Shown here: positions 33,807 to 44,174 of the stretch, piece after piece | Layout of the letters: the number at the start of each line of letters is the position of its first letter | How positions within the stretch are numbered: position 1 is the stretch's first letter | NCBI GenBank assembly: GCA_021018995.1 | Contig: CM037584.1 | Location: forward strand, 145,531,317 to 145,595,316 | Length of the DNA stretch: 64,000 nucleotides | Direction of reading: 5' to 3' | DNA from: Chloranthus sessilifolius | Lineage: Eukaryota; Streptophyta; Magnoliopsida; Chloranthales; Chloranthaceae | Translations under genes and position numbers: made by a program | Notes under the pieces: generated by a model | What the model was told of the DNA's origin: nothing | Databases searched by the model: none | The model's input: the letters and a program-made list of their open reading frames with translations, nothing else

Positions 33807-35676
33807 GAATTTGCATAGGCTGGAACTTGCTTGATAGTATCAAGTAAAGGCAAGTTGATCTTTACTTATTTGAATATTTTCAAAGCATTCCCCTTGTCAA
33901 AAGGAGAAGGTGCTTGAAGTGCATTGGGAAATGGAAAATGGGGGACTGATCTCTCATTTGCTGCCTTAGCAAGCTCATCAGATTTTTCTTTATTTTTGTT
34001 TTCAGTTTTCTGTTGGGGCACATCAACACCCCTCTTATTTCTTATATGCTGCTCCTGCTACATATCATCATGGGCTGCACTTTTCTCATCAGGTTCAACA
34101 CCAACTTGGTTATCAACCAGCCTTCCACTCTTCAAAGTAGTGACAGATTTGGCTTTTTCATGTGAAGAAGTCTCACCCACCATGTATTGCCCTCTGGGGT
34201 TGTTCATGGGCTGACTAGGTAGTCTTCCCTCCTCTCTTAGTCAAAGTATTAGATAACTGACCAAGGTGGTCCTCTATCTTCTTAATGCTTTGGCTATGAG
34301 AGTTGACTGTTTGAGACAGAGCCCAAATTCTGCAATGATACTAGAATTTGCTCTTCAAATGTGAGGGATCTAGAGCGTGCAGGGGATGGTGCACTTTAAT
34401 GCACAGGTTGAGCCATTGGCTAGGCCATAGGCTACTGGTATTGGAACCTTGGGAAATAATTCTACTGGTATGGCTGGGCATTCCTATAAGGCATGGATTG
34501 CTATTGTGGCTGCTGGTTTTGGAAAGTATATTGTCTCCACCTCAAATTGGGGTGGTTTCTCTAATGATAAACAGCAGTAGGTTGTTATCCAAAGGACTGA
34601 GCAGCATTCACATGTTCCATCACAAGGTCTGGAAATCAGGCACCAGAGAGACATTCCTCAAGGGAGTGAGTGAGGGACTGGCATATCACACATGCCTCCT
34701 CCACTTTGGCAGCCATTGGTGATTGCATTGCTCCCATGAGCTTATCAAACTTTTGAGTGAAGTTGTCCACTTTCCTTTCCAAATCATTATATCCACTCAC
34801 CTCATATATTTTCCCTCTTGTAGTGGTCTCTCTTACCAATCTAATAGGGGTCTCAAAGTCCCTTAATAAGGTCTCTCTTTGCATGGAGTTTTCACTAATG
34901 ATATCAAACAACTCCTAAGCCTCATCAACTGTCTTGTGGAGGTATGTACCACCACATGAGGCCTCAACCATATCCCTGTTCTTGGGATTAATTCCTTGAT
35001 AGAAACTTTGAACAAGTTGTCACTCAGGAATTTGGTGATGGGGACATTGTTTTAAGAGCTCCTTAAATCTCTCCCATGCTTGGTGAAAATCTTCAGTTGG
35101 GGGTTGAGCAAATGAAATAATGCTCTTCCTCGGTTAACTTATTTTGGACATGGGGAAAAACTTGGCCAAAAATTGACATTGAAGGTCATTCCAAGACTGA
35201 ATACTATTGGTTGGCAGCATTGACAACCAAGTTCTGGCTCTATCCTTTAGTGAAAAAGGAAAGAGTCTCAACCCGGTTGCTTCCTCCCCCAAACCTGCAA
35301 TATTAAAAGTAGTGCACAGTCCTAGAAATTTATCAATGTGCTTGTATGGGTCTTCTTTGCTCAAGCCATGGTATGAGGGTAACATCTATATGATGGAAGA
35401 TTTAATCTCATAGTTCCCTTGGACAACAGGGAATTGAATGTAGAAGGGGGAATTGTACACCCCTGGTGCATTGAATTCTTTCAATGTCCTAGATTGCTCT
35501 CCCATTGCAGAACTATCACAATCAACCATAGGTATGTGCATGGGTTGCTTAGGTCTAAGAAAATTTTCAACTTCAAGATCTAAAGGAGCAATCTCAAGAT
35601 TAAGAGATCTCCTACCAAGTATACACACTGCAGAAACACAAGTACAACACAGAAAATATAGCACAGATATCAGCAA
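33807..35676 (-). pseudogene. Gag, Athila copy 2
   Basis: Read from about 35610 (RRSLNLEIAPLDLEVENFLR). An internal Met at 35505 starts MGEQSRTLKEFNAPGVYN. Then come LPSYHGLSKEDPYKHIDKFL, FPFSLKDRARTWLSMLPTNS and QFLAKFFPMSKIS (35385-35134), and a nucleocapsid-like CVICQSLTHSLEEC (near 34690-34650). The upstream part is open back to an ATG at 35676, but its first residues (hydrophobic, Cys-rich) are not conserved in copy 1 and are probably leader. Frames are broken near 35130 and 34630. Confidence 0.75.
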
Positions 35677-35927
35677 AACAAATTCAAAAATTCACAACTA
35701 ATGGTACAGATCTAAAAATATAAAGGAGTTAGGAAATACAAACTTTAACACAACTTGCTCCTCCAATTAGCACAAAGCTCTTCTTAAAATAATAAATCCA
35801 GATCAGTAATCACAAGATTAAACTACAAAACAAACTTCAACGGTAATTAGTCAAACACAAACTAGGCAATTAAAAATCTAAATCTAAAATGAGAAAAACT
35901 TAGATCTACCACTTTTAAAAACACAAA
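35677..35927 (-). other. 5' leader of Athila copy 2
   Basis: AT-rich untranslated stretch between primer site and gag, colinear with 17940-18227. Nothing else is seen. Confidence 0.55.
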
Positions 35928-35945
35928 TCCCCGGCAGCGGTGCCA
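35928..35945 (-). other. Primer binding site (tRNA-Asp type), Athila copy 2
   Basis: Minus strand reads TGGCACCGCTGCCGGGGA. It differs from the copy 1 site by one base (GCA for GCG). Confidence 0.88.
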
Positions 35946-36900
35946 AAAACTTGTTGACTTATTTACCTTACAACTATTAAAGGGTTAAAACATCAAATTA
36001 AAAGGACAAAGTACAGATATATGGGATCAAGGTAAGCAAGCAGTCTTGCAAGAACTAGGGCTGTTGTAGCAAGTTTTAATAGGTAAGTCAGGGTAGGTCC
36101 ACAGAGAAATGTGCTTGAAAATAAAGTAAATCTCCAGATCTATGACAAATTTAGCACTCTATCCTAATTTAGACTAAATCAAAATAGGAAAGAGGAGAGG
36201 TTTCTAAGATTTGTCACTTTACTAAGAACTACAAAAATCAAATGCAAAATGATCCAGAACTGATTGAACTCAGATTCAAGGGAATGAAGAAAAAGATTAA
36301 AATCAAAATGTGGAGAGCAACAACTAGGAATTTTGGTCTTTACTGAAAATCAATTGGATCAAAGGCAATGCATAGGACAGATTTGCTACAAGGTATAAGA
36401 ATCTAATCTCAACCAAGGAATTAAAGTAATCCTAAGGTTATGATCTGTCCACTTGGATAGTCACAGATCATCCCAGAGATTGTCCCAATTCAAGGATCTT
36501 GATTGGAACAGGTAAGCTATTGCAGATGTTGTGGGTGCCAGGCTACAAGCTCAAGCATCCATAGGGATATCTAATCCAGGAAAATCAAATACGAAAAAGT
36601 AAAATTTAGATCAGAATCAACTTTAAAAACCATAATTACATTGTAATAGTACAACTTATAATCCTATTGTGCTAAGATCTGCAATCTGTACAACATACAA
36701 TCCCTTATAAAGCCTCTGAAACTCTCAATTTACAGCTCTCAACCTCACCCTAGCTACTGAAGAGGTTTAGCCAACCATGATTGGCTAAGGAGAGAATGGG
36801 GGAAGAAGGAAGAGAGAGGGAATTTCTTTGAGGGAAATGGAATTCGAATTGGCTCTGGTTCTCTCAATTTTTGGATGATCTTTTTAGTGTAATTTCTCCT

Positions 36901-36909
36901 CTATTTATA
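36901..36909 (-). promoter_or_regulatory. TATA box of Athila copy 2 LTR
   Basis: Minus strand reads AGTATAAATAGAG, about 275 bp downstream of the U3 array. Confidence 0.6.
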
Positions 36910-37183
36910 CTCTTCCCTCATATCTATTTCAGCCAATCAGAGCTTAGGAGAATAATTCAGTTATTCTCAGCTGCTGATGTGGCTCATTTCTCTTCTAGAA
37001 GGTCTTCCTCAATTTGTCTGAAACTGGAAAGTACATGTGATGCAGTTGGAGGGTTCCCATTTGTGCACATTTATGTTCCAAAAATACCCCTAAGGGTTGC
37101 TGACGTGCCTTGGAATATGCGTACAAAGCACTAGAGTTGGTAGCTACTTTGAATGGAACTGAGAAGTTCCAAATTCGATTATA

Positions 37184-37795
37184 GAGAGGTTCAGGGAACC
37201 TCTCGACAGGTTCTGAGTCTACTTGGCATTCATTTCAACAGGATGGAGTAGCTCTCGATAGGTTCCTTTACTTCTCGATAGGTTGAGTTACACTAGTCGA
37301 CAGGATTAGAGCCAACTTCATCTTCTGTCCAGTTCTTCATTCATCCTCTCGACAAGTTATAAACAACCTGTCAACTTGTTATACAGTCTTCAGTTGAGTG
37401 CTCGATAGGTTGCTTCAATCCTTACAAGAATGAGTGTAGCTTCAGGTAAGTCACCGACAGGTTGCCTTGGACTGCTCGATAGGTTCAGTTGCACCTCTCG
37501 ACATGTAGCTGGGTCCTCTCGACTTCCCTTGCACCTCCAGATATCCTCCGACAGGATCTTCTGTTGTGCCTCCAACCTCTCGATAGGTAGGCATATACTT
37601 CCAAAACCTCCCAACAGGTTAATGGAACCTCTCGATTACTTGGCTTTTGAGCCTCAGGACCTCTCGATAGCTGAAACTAACCTCTCGACAGCTTGACTTT
37701 TATCTCCAGAACCTCTCGATAGGTACTGGGAACTTCTCGACAGTTTGGTATTTGAGCAACCCAACCTCTCGATAGCTTGGAGTGTCCTCTCGAGA
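37184..37795 (-). repeat. U3 array of CTCGACAGGTT-type motifs, Athila copy 2
   Basis: More than 20 motif copies or variants in both orientations. A perfect hairpin occupies 37184-37204: arm GAGAGGTTC, loop AGG, arm GAACCTCTC. Confidence 0.75.
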
Positions 37796-38172
37796 TGTTC
37801 TGCCTTGAGTTTCCACAGTTGGCACACATATTTGGTGTGCTATCTTTCATCTGTCAGTACATAGTAATTTCTTGGTGGGTTCAATATTCATTCCTTGCAA
37901 CTACACTTATTCCCAAGCATACCCAGTTGGGCCCATGACATTCTCATGAACTTCTAAGGCTCTATGGATTCTTTGATTGGCTGGCCTTTGGGCTATTTGA
38001 GCACACGTTGAGCAGCAGATTGCTTCTTTGGTCATTTTTAGTGGATGTCTGCACTAAGACAATAATTTATTGCTTATCTATAAAATACACTGAAAACATA
38101 TTATTAGTCAACTCAAAGGTCCATCAAAGGCCAGGCTAGGAGGTGAAAAATGGTATTTTTCACTGCTTAACA

Positions 38173-38642
38173 GCATGTAGGGGATTATATGGTATTATTT
38201 TATTTTCTTTGATTATTATTATTTTTTTGGATGGTTTTCAGAATGAATGTTAGTGCCCTTCCTTTGATGGTATGTTCTATCTTTTTCTTGCTATAGTATA
38301 TCGGATTGCTTGCAGGATGGGCTTGATTATGGAAGGAAAAAAATGGCCTACGGGTCGTGCCATTTTTTTTTTGCTTGCCCAAAGGTGGGTCCATCATCCT
38401 ACATTGAATTGTATCTCAGGAACATCTTTGTATGACAATGGACCCACTTTTCGACCCCGCCTCTCGTGGGGGGTCCGAGACCACTATACTTCCCTCTTTG
38501 GGTGTGGGGCCTAGTTTTTTGAAGAAGTGGCTTGAGAGTTTGAATGAGAGCGAGCTCGTGGGTGGATTGGCTCGTCTCTCGTATTTTCTTGAAGTCTCTC
38601 TACTTTGGAATTTTATACATGCGGCAGCCTCTTTTTGGGAAG
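38173..38642 (+). pseudogene. Fragment of a PMD/DUF7745-like reading frame, cut by the Tat LTR
   Basis: An open frame from 38432 ends with LKKWLESLNESELVGGL, ARLSYFLEVSLLWNFI and HAAASFWEV. This resembles the N-terminal helices of plant mobile domain/DUF7745 proteins, where such helices precede a FW.P or ERW.PE motif. The Tat LTR starts (TGTAGACATCC) exactly after FWEV, so the rest lies beyond the outer element. It is squeezed between Athila copy 2 and the Tat element. It is an N-terminal piece lying downstream of the first PMD fragment, so the two are probably not parts of one gene in original order. The family call is tentative. Confidence 0.4.
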
Positions 38643-38904
38643 TGTAGACATCCCCATTTTGCCTTCTCAGAGTATACTCTTTGTTCGGTCAACCTTTGAC
38701 CTTTTTAACCTTGATATGAGAACCATGCACTGAAATAATAGTACATGGCTAAACACAGGCTAAAATAATAGCTCTGTGGCTCAGATCCCGACGTAGGGAG
38801 ACTATATACTGAAATAATAATATATAGTCGAAATACAGACTGAAATAATAGTCTTTCATTTCAGACTAGAGACTAGACCCGGACAACCCCAAAATAAGCA
38901 CCTG

Positions 38905-39310
38905 AAACCCGCACGTAATTTGATTGCACACCACACCACAAGCGCGCAATCAGTCCCCCTTTTAGACCAAACTTCCTTTCCCAGACTGACTAGAGACTCA
39001 TGCGCCTGAAACTAGACACGCTATCGGATTGAGCGCTACAACAATAGCGCGCAATTGGCCTATGTCCGACCTAGCCTCATTGTCCTTAACCCATAAGTTT
39101 CCTTGATTGAGCACTTCTGAAGGATCACTTAATCAGATTGCGCATGTACTACCAAGCATGCAATTAGCCCTAATGCTATTAGGACTAGGAAACTCGCTGA
39201 GCAAGTCAGCCGATCGCTCACTGAGTCGGTGACCGACTCAAAGCGATTAAGTTCTGGGAAACTAGCACGTAATTCAATTAAACACCTGAAAAATGGTGCG
39301 TAATTGAAGA
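38905..39310 (+). repeat. U3 array of GCGCGCAAT / ATTGCGC inverted motifs (Tat LTR)
   Basis: At least four units of the type GATTG(A/C)GC...ACTACNA...GCGCGCAATT (for example 39025-39060 and 39135-39170). The left half ATTG-GC mirrors the right half GC-CAAT. CACGTAATT variants flank it. The array ends a few bases before the TATA-like site. Confidence 0.55.
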
Positions 39311-39316
39311 AAAACC

Positions 39317-39324
39317 TACAAAAG
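39317..39324 (+). promoter_or_regulatory. TATA-like site of the Tat LTR
   Basis: CCTACAAAAGA directly after the motif array; it differs from TATAAAAG by one base. Weak evidence. Confidence 0.3.
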
Positions 39325-40189
39325 ATTTTTTTCCTAATTTGCCCAAGAGGTTGGCAATTTTTTTAGAGAGAACGAATTTTTTAGGGATTCCGAAATCAGA
39401 GAACTCCGAGGACAAACCCATAGAGGACCCTAATCGTGGTTTCGAGATTCATGCTTCTAATCTTCAAGATTTCTCTCCGCAGCCCCGACCCTTAGGTAAT
39501 AATTTAATTTTTAGTTTCGACCATAATTTCTAGCCTATGGATTTAGGATTTTTATTAGTTTTAGTCATAGATTTTAATCTTCAGTCTTAGATCATAGCAC
39601 CCTTTTCGGACCGTAATTCTCTATATCTAGTTCTAGTTCTCTGTTTCTAAAACTAGTCCTTAATTTGACGGTCCAATACACCAACCCTAGGCTCTAATTC
39701 TATTCTAAAATCTCGATTTATAGTCCTATCATTAATTTTTTGTTCTAATCCTGCGATTCAGAACCAGTCCTTAATCATACGGCCTGATTTTCTGATTTCG
39801 GACCTGAATTCCGTCCTAAAAATTTAGTATTAATTTCAATTTCTTAGTTTAATAACCCCGAAAATATTAAATATTAATTCTAGTTTTTATAATCCTAGTT
39901 TATAATTTAATTCATAATTATTATTCTGAAATCAACTCTGAAAAGCCTAAAAATATTATTTCACGGTCTAAAACCCAATTTATTTTTAATCTCAGCCATC
40001 CAATTTGCCCAAGGGAGCTTACGGAGAGTACTCGGGAATGAGGCCAATCCTTCTTAGCATAGCGGGCCCAAACCCCCTTTTTTTAGGAATTTAGAATTAA
40101 TTAATTGCTTTCGTTTTATCCTTTTAGTATAATTAATTGGTAGGTTTATTTTATTTTAGTATATTTAATTAATTAAGTGCATTAGATTT

Positions 40190-40740
40190 TAGTATGATTG
40201 ATGAATCTCTTCAAACAAAATATTAATTGGTTAATTCCTTACTTTAACTAGAATTTGGTATGATTAGTTTCATGGCTTTAATTAGATTTTAGTATAGTTA
40301 ATTCCTTGCTTTAATTAGAACTTTAATAGAATTAGTTTATTTATTTTAATTAGATTTTTAATAAAAATCTGTTTATTTGTTTTAATTAGATTTTAATAAA
40401 ATTAATTCCTTTCCTTAAATTAAAGTTTCAGTAAAATCAGTCTTTTATCCCAATTAGAATTCTGGCAAGACTGTTATAATTGCTTTAATTAAAATTTCAA
40501 TAAAATTATTATGCCTGATTTAATTAGAATTTCAGTACAATTAGCATGCTTGAATTAATTAGAGTTTCATCAAAACTATTACATGTGCATTCCTTGTATA
40601 ATTGGGAAACTTGAGCATAATCAGACTTCTAATGGGATTAAGAGACCACAATTAATCAGACTCTTAGCAGTATTAGGATACTAAATTAATTAGAATTCTA
40701 ATAAGATTAGGAAGCTAAATTAATTAGACTCCTGATAGAA
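40190..40740 (+). repeat. Degenerate AT-rich tandem repeat in the Tat LTR
   Basis: Repeats of TTTAATTAGAATTTNAGTAAAATTA with a period near 40-50 bp, strongly diverged, in the R or U5 part of the LTR. No coding potential. Confidence 0.6.
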
Positions 40741-41091
40741 TTATAATATTAGCATAGATCTACTCACTCTGACAAATTGATAACTAAACGTACAATAGAA
40801 CCAGGGAAGTCGAAACTGACCAGAATTATAACTAAAAAGGGAAATAAAAGGAAATTAAACTATCTAAATGAAGAAAAAGACACTGTTGCTGATGTTCGCA
40901 GGCGGGCGATTCAGTATAGAAGTAATAAATATTCGTACCTGGCGATCGTAATAAAACTAGGAACCTTCCTAGAAACCCCTTTATTTTTAACATTACAAAC
41001 GCCGCATCGCTAGAGTCCACTAGGACAGAATTGGAAGCCGCTGATTCAACGGGAACTGAGAGGAACCCAAAAAAAGTGTGCACCAACAGAC

Positions 41092-41109
41092 TGGCTATCG
41101 CGATGGGAC
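41092..41109 (+). other. Primer binding site of the Tat-like element
   Basis: TGGCTATCGCGATGGGAC, three bases after the LTR end. It has the general form TGGCGACTCC.CTGGGGA found after Tat-lineage LTRs. The tRNA cannot be named with confidence. Confidence 0.55.
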
Positions 41110-41327
41110 CCTTTTGCAAACTCTTTTTCTAGATAGTTAGTTTCCATCCTATCTCCCTATTTCCTTCTTCCCATCATGTCGTTTAAATTCTCTTTTATAA
41201 TATATGAGTCTTCGTCAAAGACTCGAGATGTCTGGTATACGAAGAGTGAGTTTAGGAGACCCACCATTGTGGGGATATCATGACAACCCCATGTACGAAG
41301 AAGAACCACTTCACGGTTCTAGCCCAC
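41110..41327 (+). other. Tat leader, first part
   Basis: Untranslated leader between primer site and solo LTR B3; it resumes at 43733 and reaches the gag ATG at 43750. It ends with the CCCAC target duplication (41323-41327). Confidence 0.55.
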
Positions 41328-43727
41328 TGTTAAGACATGAAAAGTACCACTTTTCACCCCTTAAGCCATCTAATAAATGTGTGTTAAGTCATTTCTGTAG
41401 GTAATAAATAGCAGCTGTAATAAGGCCTGAACCCTGTTAAGGAGCCCACTTTTGCCCCAGAAGTCCCTCAGAACGATGAAAGCTGAACCCAGACAAGAAT
41501 TGAACCTCGCGCAGCTTTCACAAGCTTTAAAGGATTCAGAAATTAAGCCTTGCGTAGTCCTCGCAAGCCTCCCAAAACTTCATTTCCAATTGCCCGCACT
41601 GTCCTCGAGCAGTTGAGTGACAGAGGGGCTTCAAAATCATACTTCGCGCAGCTCTCGCGAAGCTCAAATATAAATGCTCGCACATCTCAAGAAAGCAGCT
41701 CTCAAACCTCACGCAGTTCACTCAGATAAACTGAGGAGAGAGAGCTCCAGGTATTTCGGCGTGCAGTGGCCGTGAGATGCAAAACTTTAGAAAAACCTCT
41801 CGCGCAATTCAGAGTCCATCACGTCCTCACGAGGATCCTCGCAAAGATCCATTAAGAAACAAATTGTTCGCGCGATTCCTGCACCATTAAGAAGGAAAGT
41901 GCAATCCTGTGAAGACCAGAGCAATCTAGTGAGAATTCAATGCTCTATCGCGCGACTATTTCAGTTGAAACTAAGACAACCCCGTGACGGCTAGAATTTC
42001 AAGCTAATCTAACCTCGCGAAGACCATGCTACCACGCGACAATCTTGGAAACCAGTACTACCTAGCGAGGCTCTGAACTCTAACTCTCCCTCACCTCTGT
42101 AGAGGACATTCTAGGAACTTCCAGCAATTAGGGGATGCATTCCAATGCTCTAAGTTCTGTGCACGCGCCTCAAGGCATCCAAGGGACAATATTAGGCCAT
42201 GTGGCATCGTTAAAATTAGGGTTTCCTAACCCTAATGCGCTGCCAAACTAACTGCTATATAAACCTAAGCCTGGTTTAGGTTTAAGGGACCCTCTGCTTA
42301 GAATAGAATTTAGTCTATCTTATTATTCTTCTTGCAGTAGCTGCAGATCTCTAGTAAGGTTTAGGTAGTTTTCTTTTTACTTTTTCTTCTCTCCATAGTC
42401 CAGCATTTGCTGGCTATGCCTTTGTATGACTATTTCGAATAGATTAATGGAGTTTCATGATAGGGTGTTTCACTTTTATGGGATTTTTATGAGTTGTTCT
42501 GTACAAGGCTGTTATCTTGAGATCCTCCATTGCTAGGACGTATTGCAAGCAATGGAGGACTGATTTTATGGTTTATTCAGATCCAAGTGACCTGTGTGTC
42601 TGGGCTAACATTCTCCCATACAGGCCTAGCCCCACCACAGGACCCACTAGATCTGAAGTCCCCATGGGACCAATGAGCTTTTGTAGCCTTGTGAACATGG
42701 TGGTGACAGCAATGTTTCTTGTTCTATCTTGAGCTTTGTGAGGAGGATAGCCTCTGGGATAGTCAGTGACCATTTAAGTGGGCAGGTTATAGCCTTAGGG
42801 TGAAGCCAACCCACAGACTCAAGACGGATTATTCTTCTCTGCACTTGTTCTTGTAGCCCTGTGAGAGATTGTACTGAGGCAAACTCCCCTGCATGTGTAT
42901 AAACCCGCCATCAGATGGCAGATCTAGTTTGGTTATAGAGATTGTAGGCTTGCGACTGGATCACTGTAGTCTCTCTAAAGCAGTGGACAGTTGGATCTAA
43001 GGCGGCACTCAAACTCTTGCTGGCTCTATGCGTCTGGGCTAACATGCTCCCATACAGGCCTAGCCCAACACATAGCTCTTTAGAGGTTGAGGTTCCCTAT
43101 GGATTCTTGTGCTTGTACCCTGGATGAAGTAGTGCCTACAATGATAAACTTGTTCTGACCCATCTCTGGACTGTGGTTCCCCAATTGGATAATCTGTGAC
43201 CATTTAAGTGGACAGGTTATAGCCATAAAGGGATTGGATCATGGCACAGAGATGAGTTGGATTCTTTCTCCTCAGTGGTGATAATGTAGCCACTGGACAG
43301 GACTTCTATAGCAGCAGATCTGAATTTGAGTCATGAAGCCCATCAAATCTAAACCTAATAGCATACTTCTCACCCTTTTATATTTATTTTCTCACTCCAT
43401 CTTCTTTCTTAAACCTTTCTATAGTTTAGACATTAGGATATCTTAGAATTTAGATTTTAGTGACCCTAAATCCCCTTCCATTTAGGATTGCCAGATCTGG
43501 AGGGCCTACTAAAGATGGCTCCCTTGGAGCTTAAGATCAATTTCCCTGTGGGACAAACTCTTACTTATCAAAACTTGCTATAACAGGCCCTGTATCTTGC
43601 AGGATTGTGCATATTTTAGGCTTGCTGCTCTGTCATTTTCAATCCACCTTTCATTCATTTTCATTCACCCCATTCTTATCACTGTCTTCAATAAAGTCAG
43701 TAGCAAGCACTCTAAATTAGCCTAACA
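41328..43727 (+). mobile_element. Solo LTR B3 of family B
   Basis: A 2.40-kb LTR, TGTTAAGACATGAAAAG ... TTAGCCTAACA, flanked by CCCAC (41323-41327 and 43728-43732). It has the TCGCGAG array (41480-42090), TATA (42256-42263) and two copies of the conserved block (42755-42805, 43190-43235). It is inserted in the Tat leader just before the gag start, so it is younger than the Tat element. Confidence 0.92.
41480..42090 (+). repeat. U3 array of TCGCGAG/CGCGCAG-type motifs (solo LTR B3)
   Basis: Repeats such as CCTCGCGCAG, CTCGCGAAGC, TTCGCGCGATTC, TATCGCGCGACT and CCTCGCGAAG. This is the same vocabulary as B1 and B2, ending about 165 bp before TATA. Confidence 0.72.
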
Positions 43728-43749
43728 CCCACGACAACCTAAGATTAAT

Positions 43750-44174
43750 ATGGCTGGCGAGCAAGAGAATCCCTTCTCTACCTCACACACCGGGAACAAT
43801 CATGATGGGAGAGATGGTGCCATCAAACAAAACCTTGCTGCCCAACAGATCATAGAACTTAATATTCGAGAATACAAAGAGGAGATGACAACTCCGAAGA
43901 ATTGCTTCACGGGTTGGCCGCCACATACGAAACCATTAGGTCACGACAATTTTTAGAAGAACAAGAGCAACTAGAGAGGCCACCACCTACCCCGAGCACG
44001 GTGTCAGCTCGCGCTGCCTCATTGAGACAACCTGCCCACACATTCTTCAACGATGACCCTCTGGACAAGGTTTGCTCACGGGTCGTTCCAAAGGACAGCA
44101 CCATTAAAATCGAATATCTCCCTAAAATGCTCAATGAGTACATGGCCAAAAGAGAGCGTCCCGATCACTCATTC
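43750..44174 (+). pseudogene. Tat gag, N-terminal part, cut by the Tekay-like element
   Basis: Starts MAGEQENPFSTSHTGNN and is open to about 43905, then shifts frame (LLHGLAATYETIRSRQFLEE, RPPPTPSTVSARAASLR, PLDKVCSRVVPKDS) up to PDHSF. The Tekay-like element enters at 44175 after CATTC. The reading frame resumes after its second target copy at 57133. The start lies only 17 bp after solo LTR B3's target copy, a natural place after the leader. Confidence 0.65.
44170..44174. repeat. Target-site duplication CATTC of the Tekay-like element
   Basis: CATTC at 44170-44174 and 57128-57132 flank the two LTRs exactly. This proves one insertion event into Tat gag. Confidence 0.95.

Larger units (their letters stand above)
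19665..38172 (-). mobile_element. Athila-like Ty3/gypsy retrotransposon, copy 2 (defective)
   Basis: Same family and orientation as copy 1. From high to low coordinate: complete 5' LTR (35952-38172), tRNA-Asp-type primer site, gag, protease, RT with a small deletion, RNase H, integrase with core present, internal motif array, extra ORF, spacer, and a 3' LTR (19665-24411) that lacks about 45 bp at its end and is split by solo LTR B2. The right flank is GCATG (38173-38177). The left duplication was lost in the LTR fusion. Confidence 0.85.
35952..38172 (-). repeat. 5' LTR of Athila copy 2
   Basis: Minus strand: TGTTAAGCAGTGAAAAATACC (ending 38172) to GTAAATAAGTCAACA (starting 35952). It is the only full-length and uninterrupted LTR of copy 2. 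It holds the U3 array (37184-37795), TATA (36901-36909) and the intact AGCTT site (37438-37442) that is occupied by B2 in the partner LTR. Confidence 0.88.
38643..41088 (+). repeat. 5' LTR of the Tat-like element
   Basis: Starts TGTAGACATCCCC, a start common in Tat/Ogre LTRs, and ends CACCAACA just before GACTGGCTATCGCGATGGGA. It contains repeated ACTGAAATAATAG words (38730-38860), a GCGCGCAAT-type array (38905-39310), a TATA-like TACAAAAG (39317) and a degenerate AT-rich tandem region (40190-40740). The 3' end is inferred from the primer site, as the second LTR is not in the window. Confidence 0.75.

Noticed and set aside
2458..38172. One single very large element bounded by the outer LTRs
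   Set aside because: Two complete internal regions, two primer sites and a chimeric middle LTR show two elements; the outer flanks TCTTC and GCATG do not match.
19665..38172. Tandem segmental duplication of one Athila element
   Set aside because: The two copies differ throughout and have different deletions, and each LTR pairs best within its own copy, so separate insertions are simpler.
41480..42090. CpG island of a host gene promoter
   Set aside because: The CG-rich words lie wholly inside a solo LTR with perfect target duplications and recur in the other two solo LTRs.
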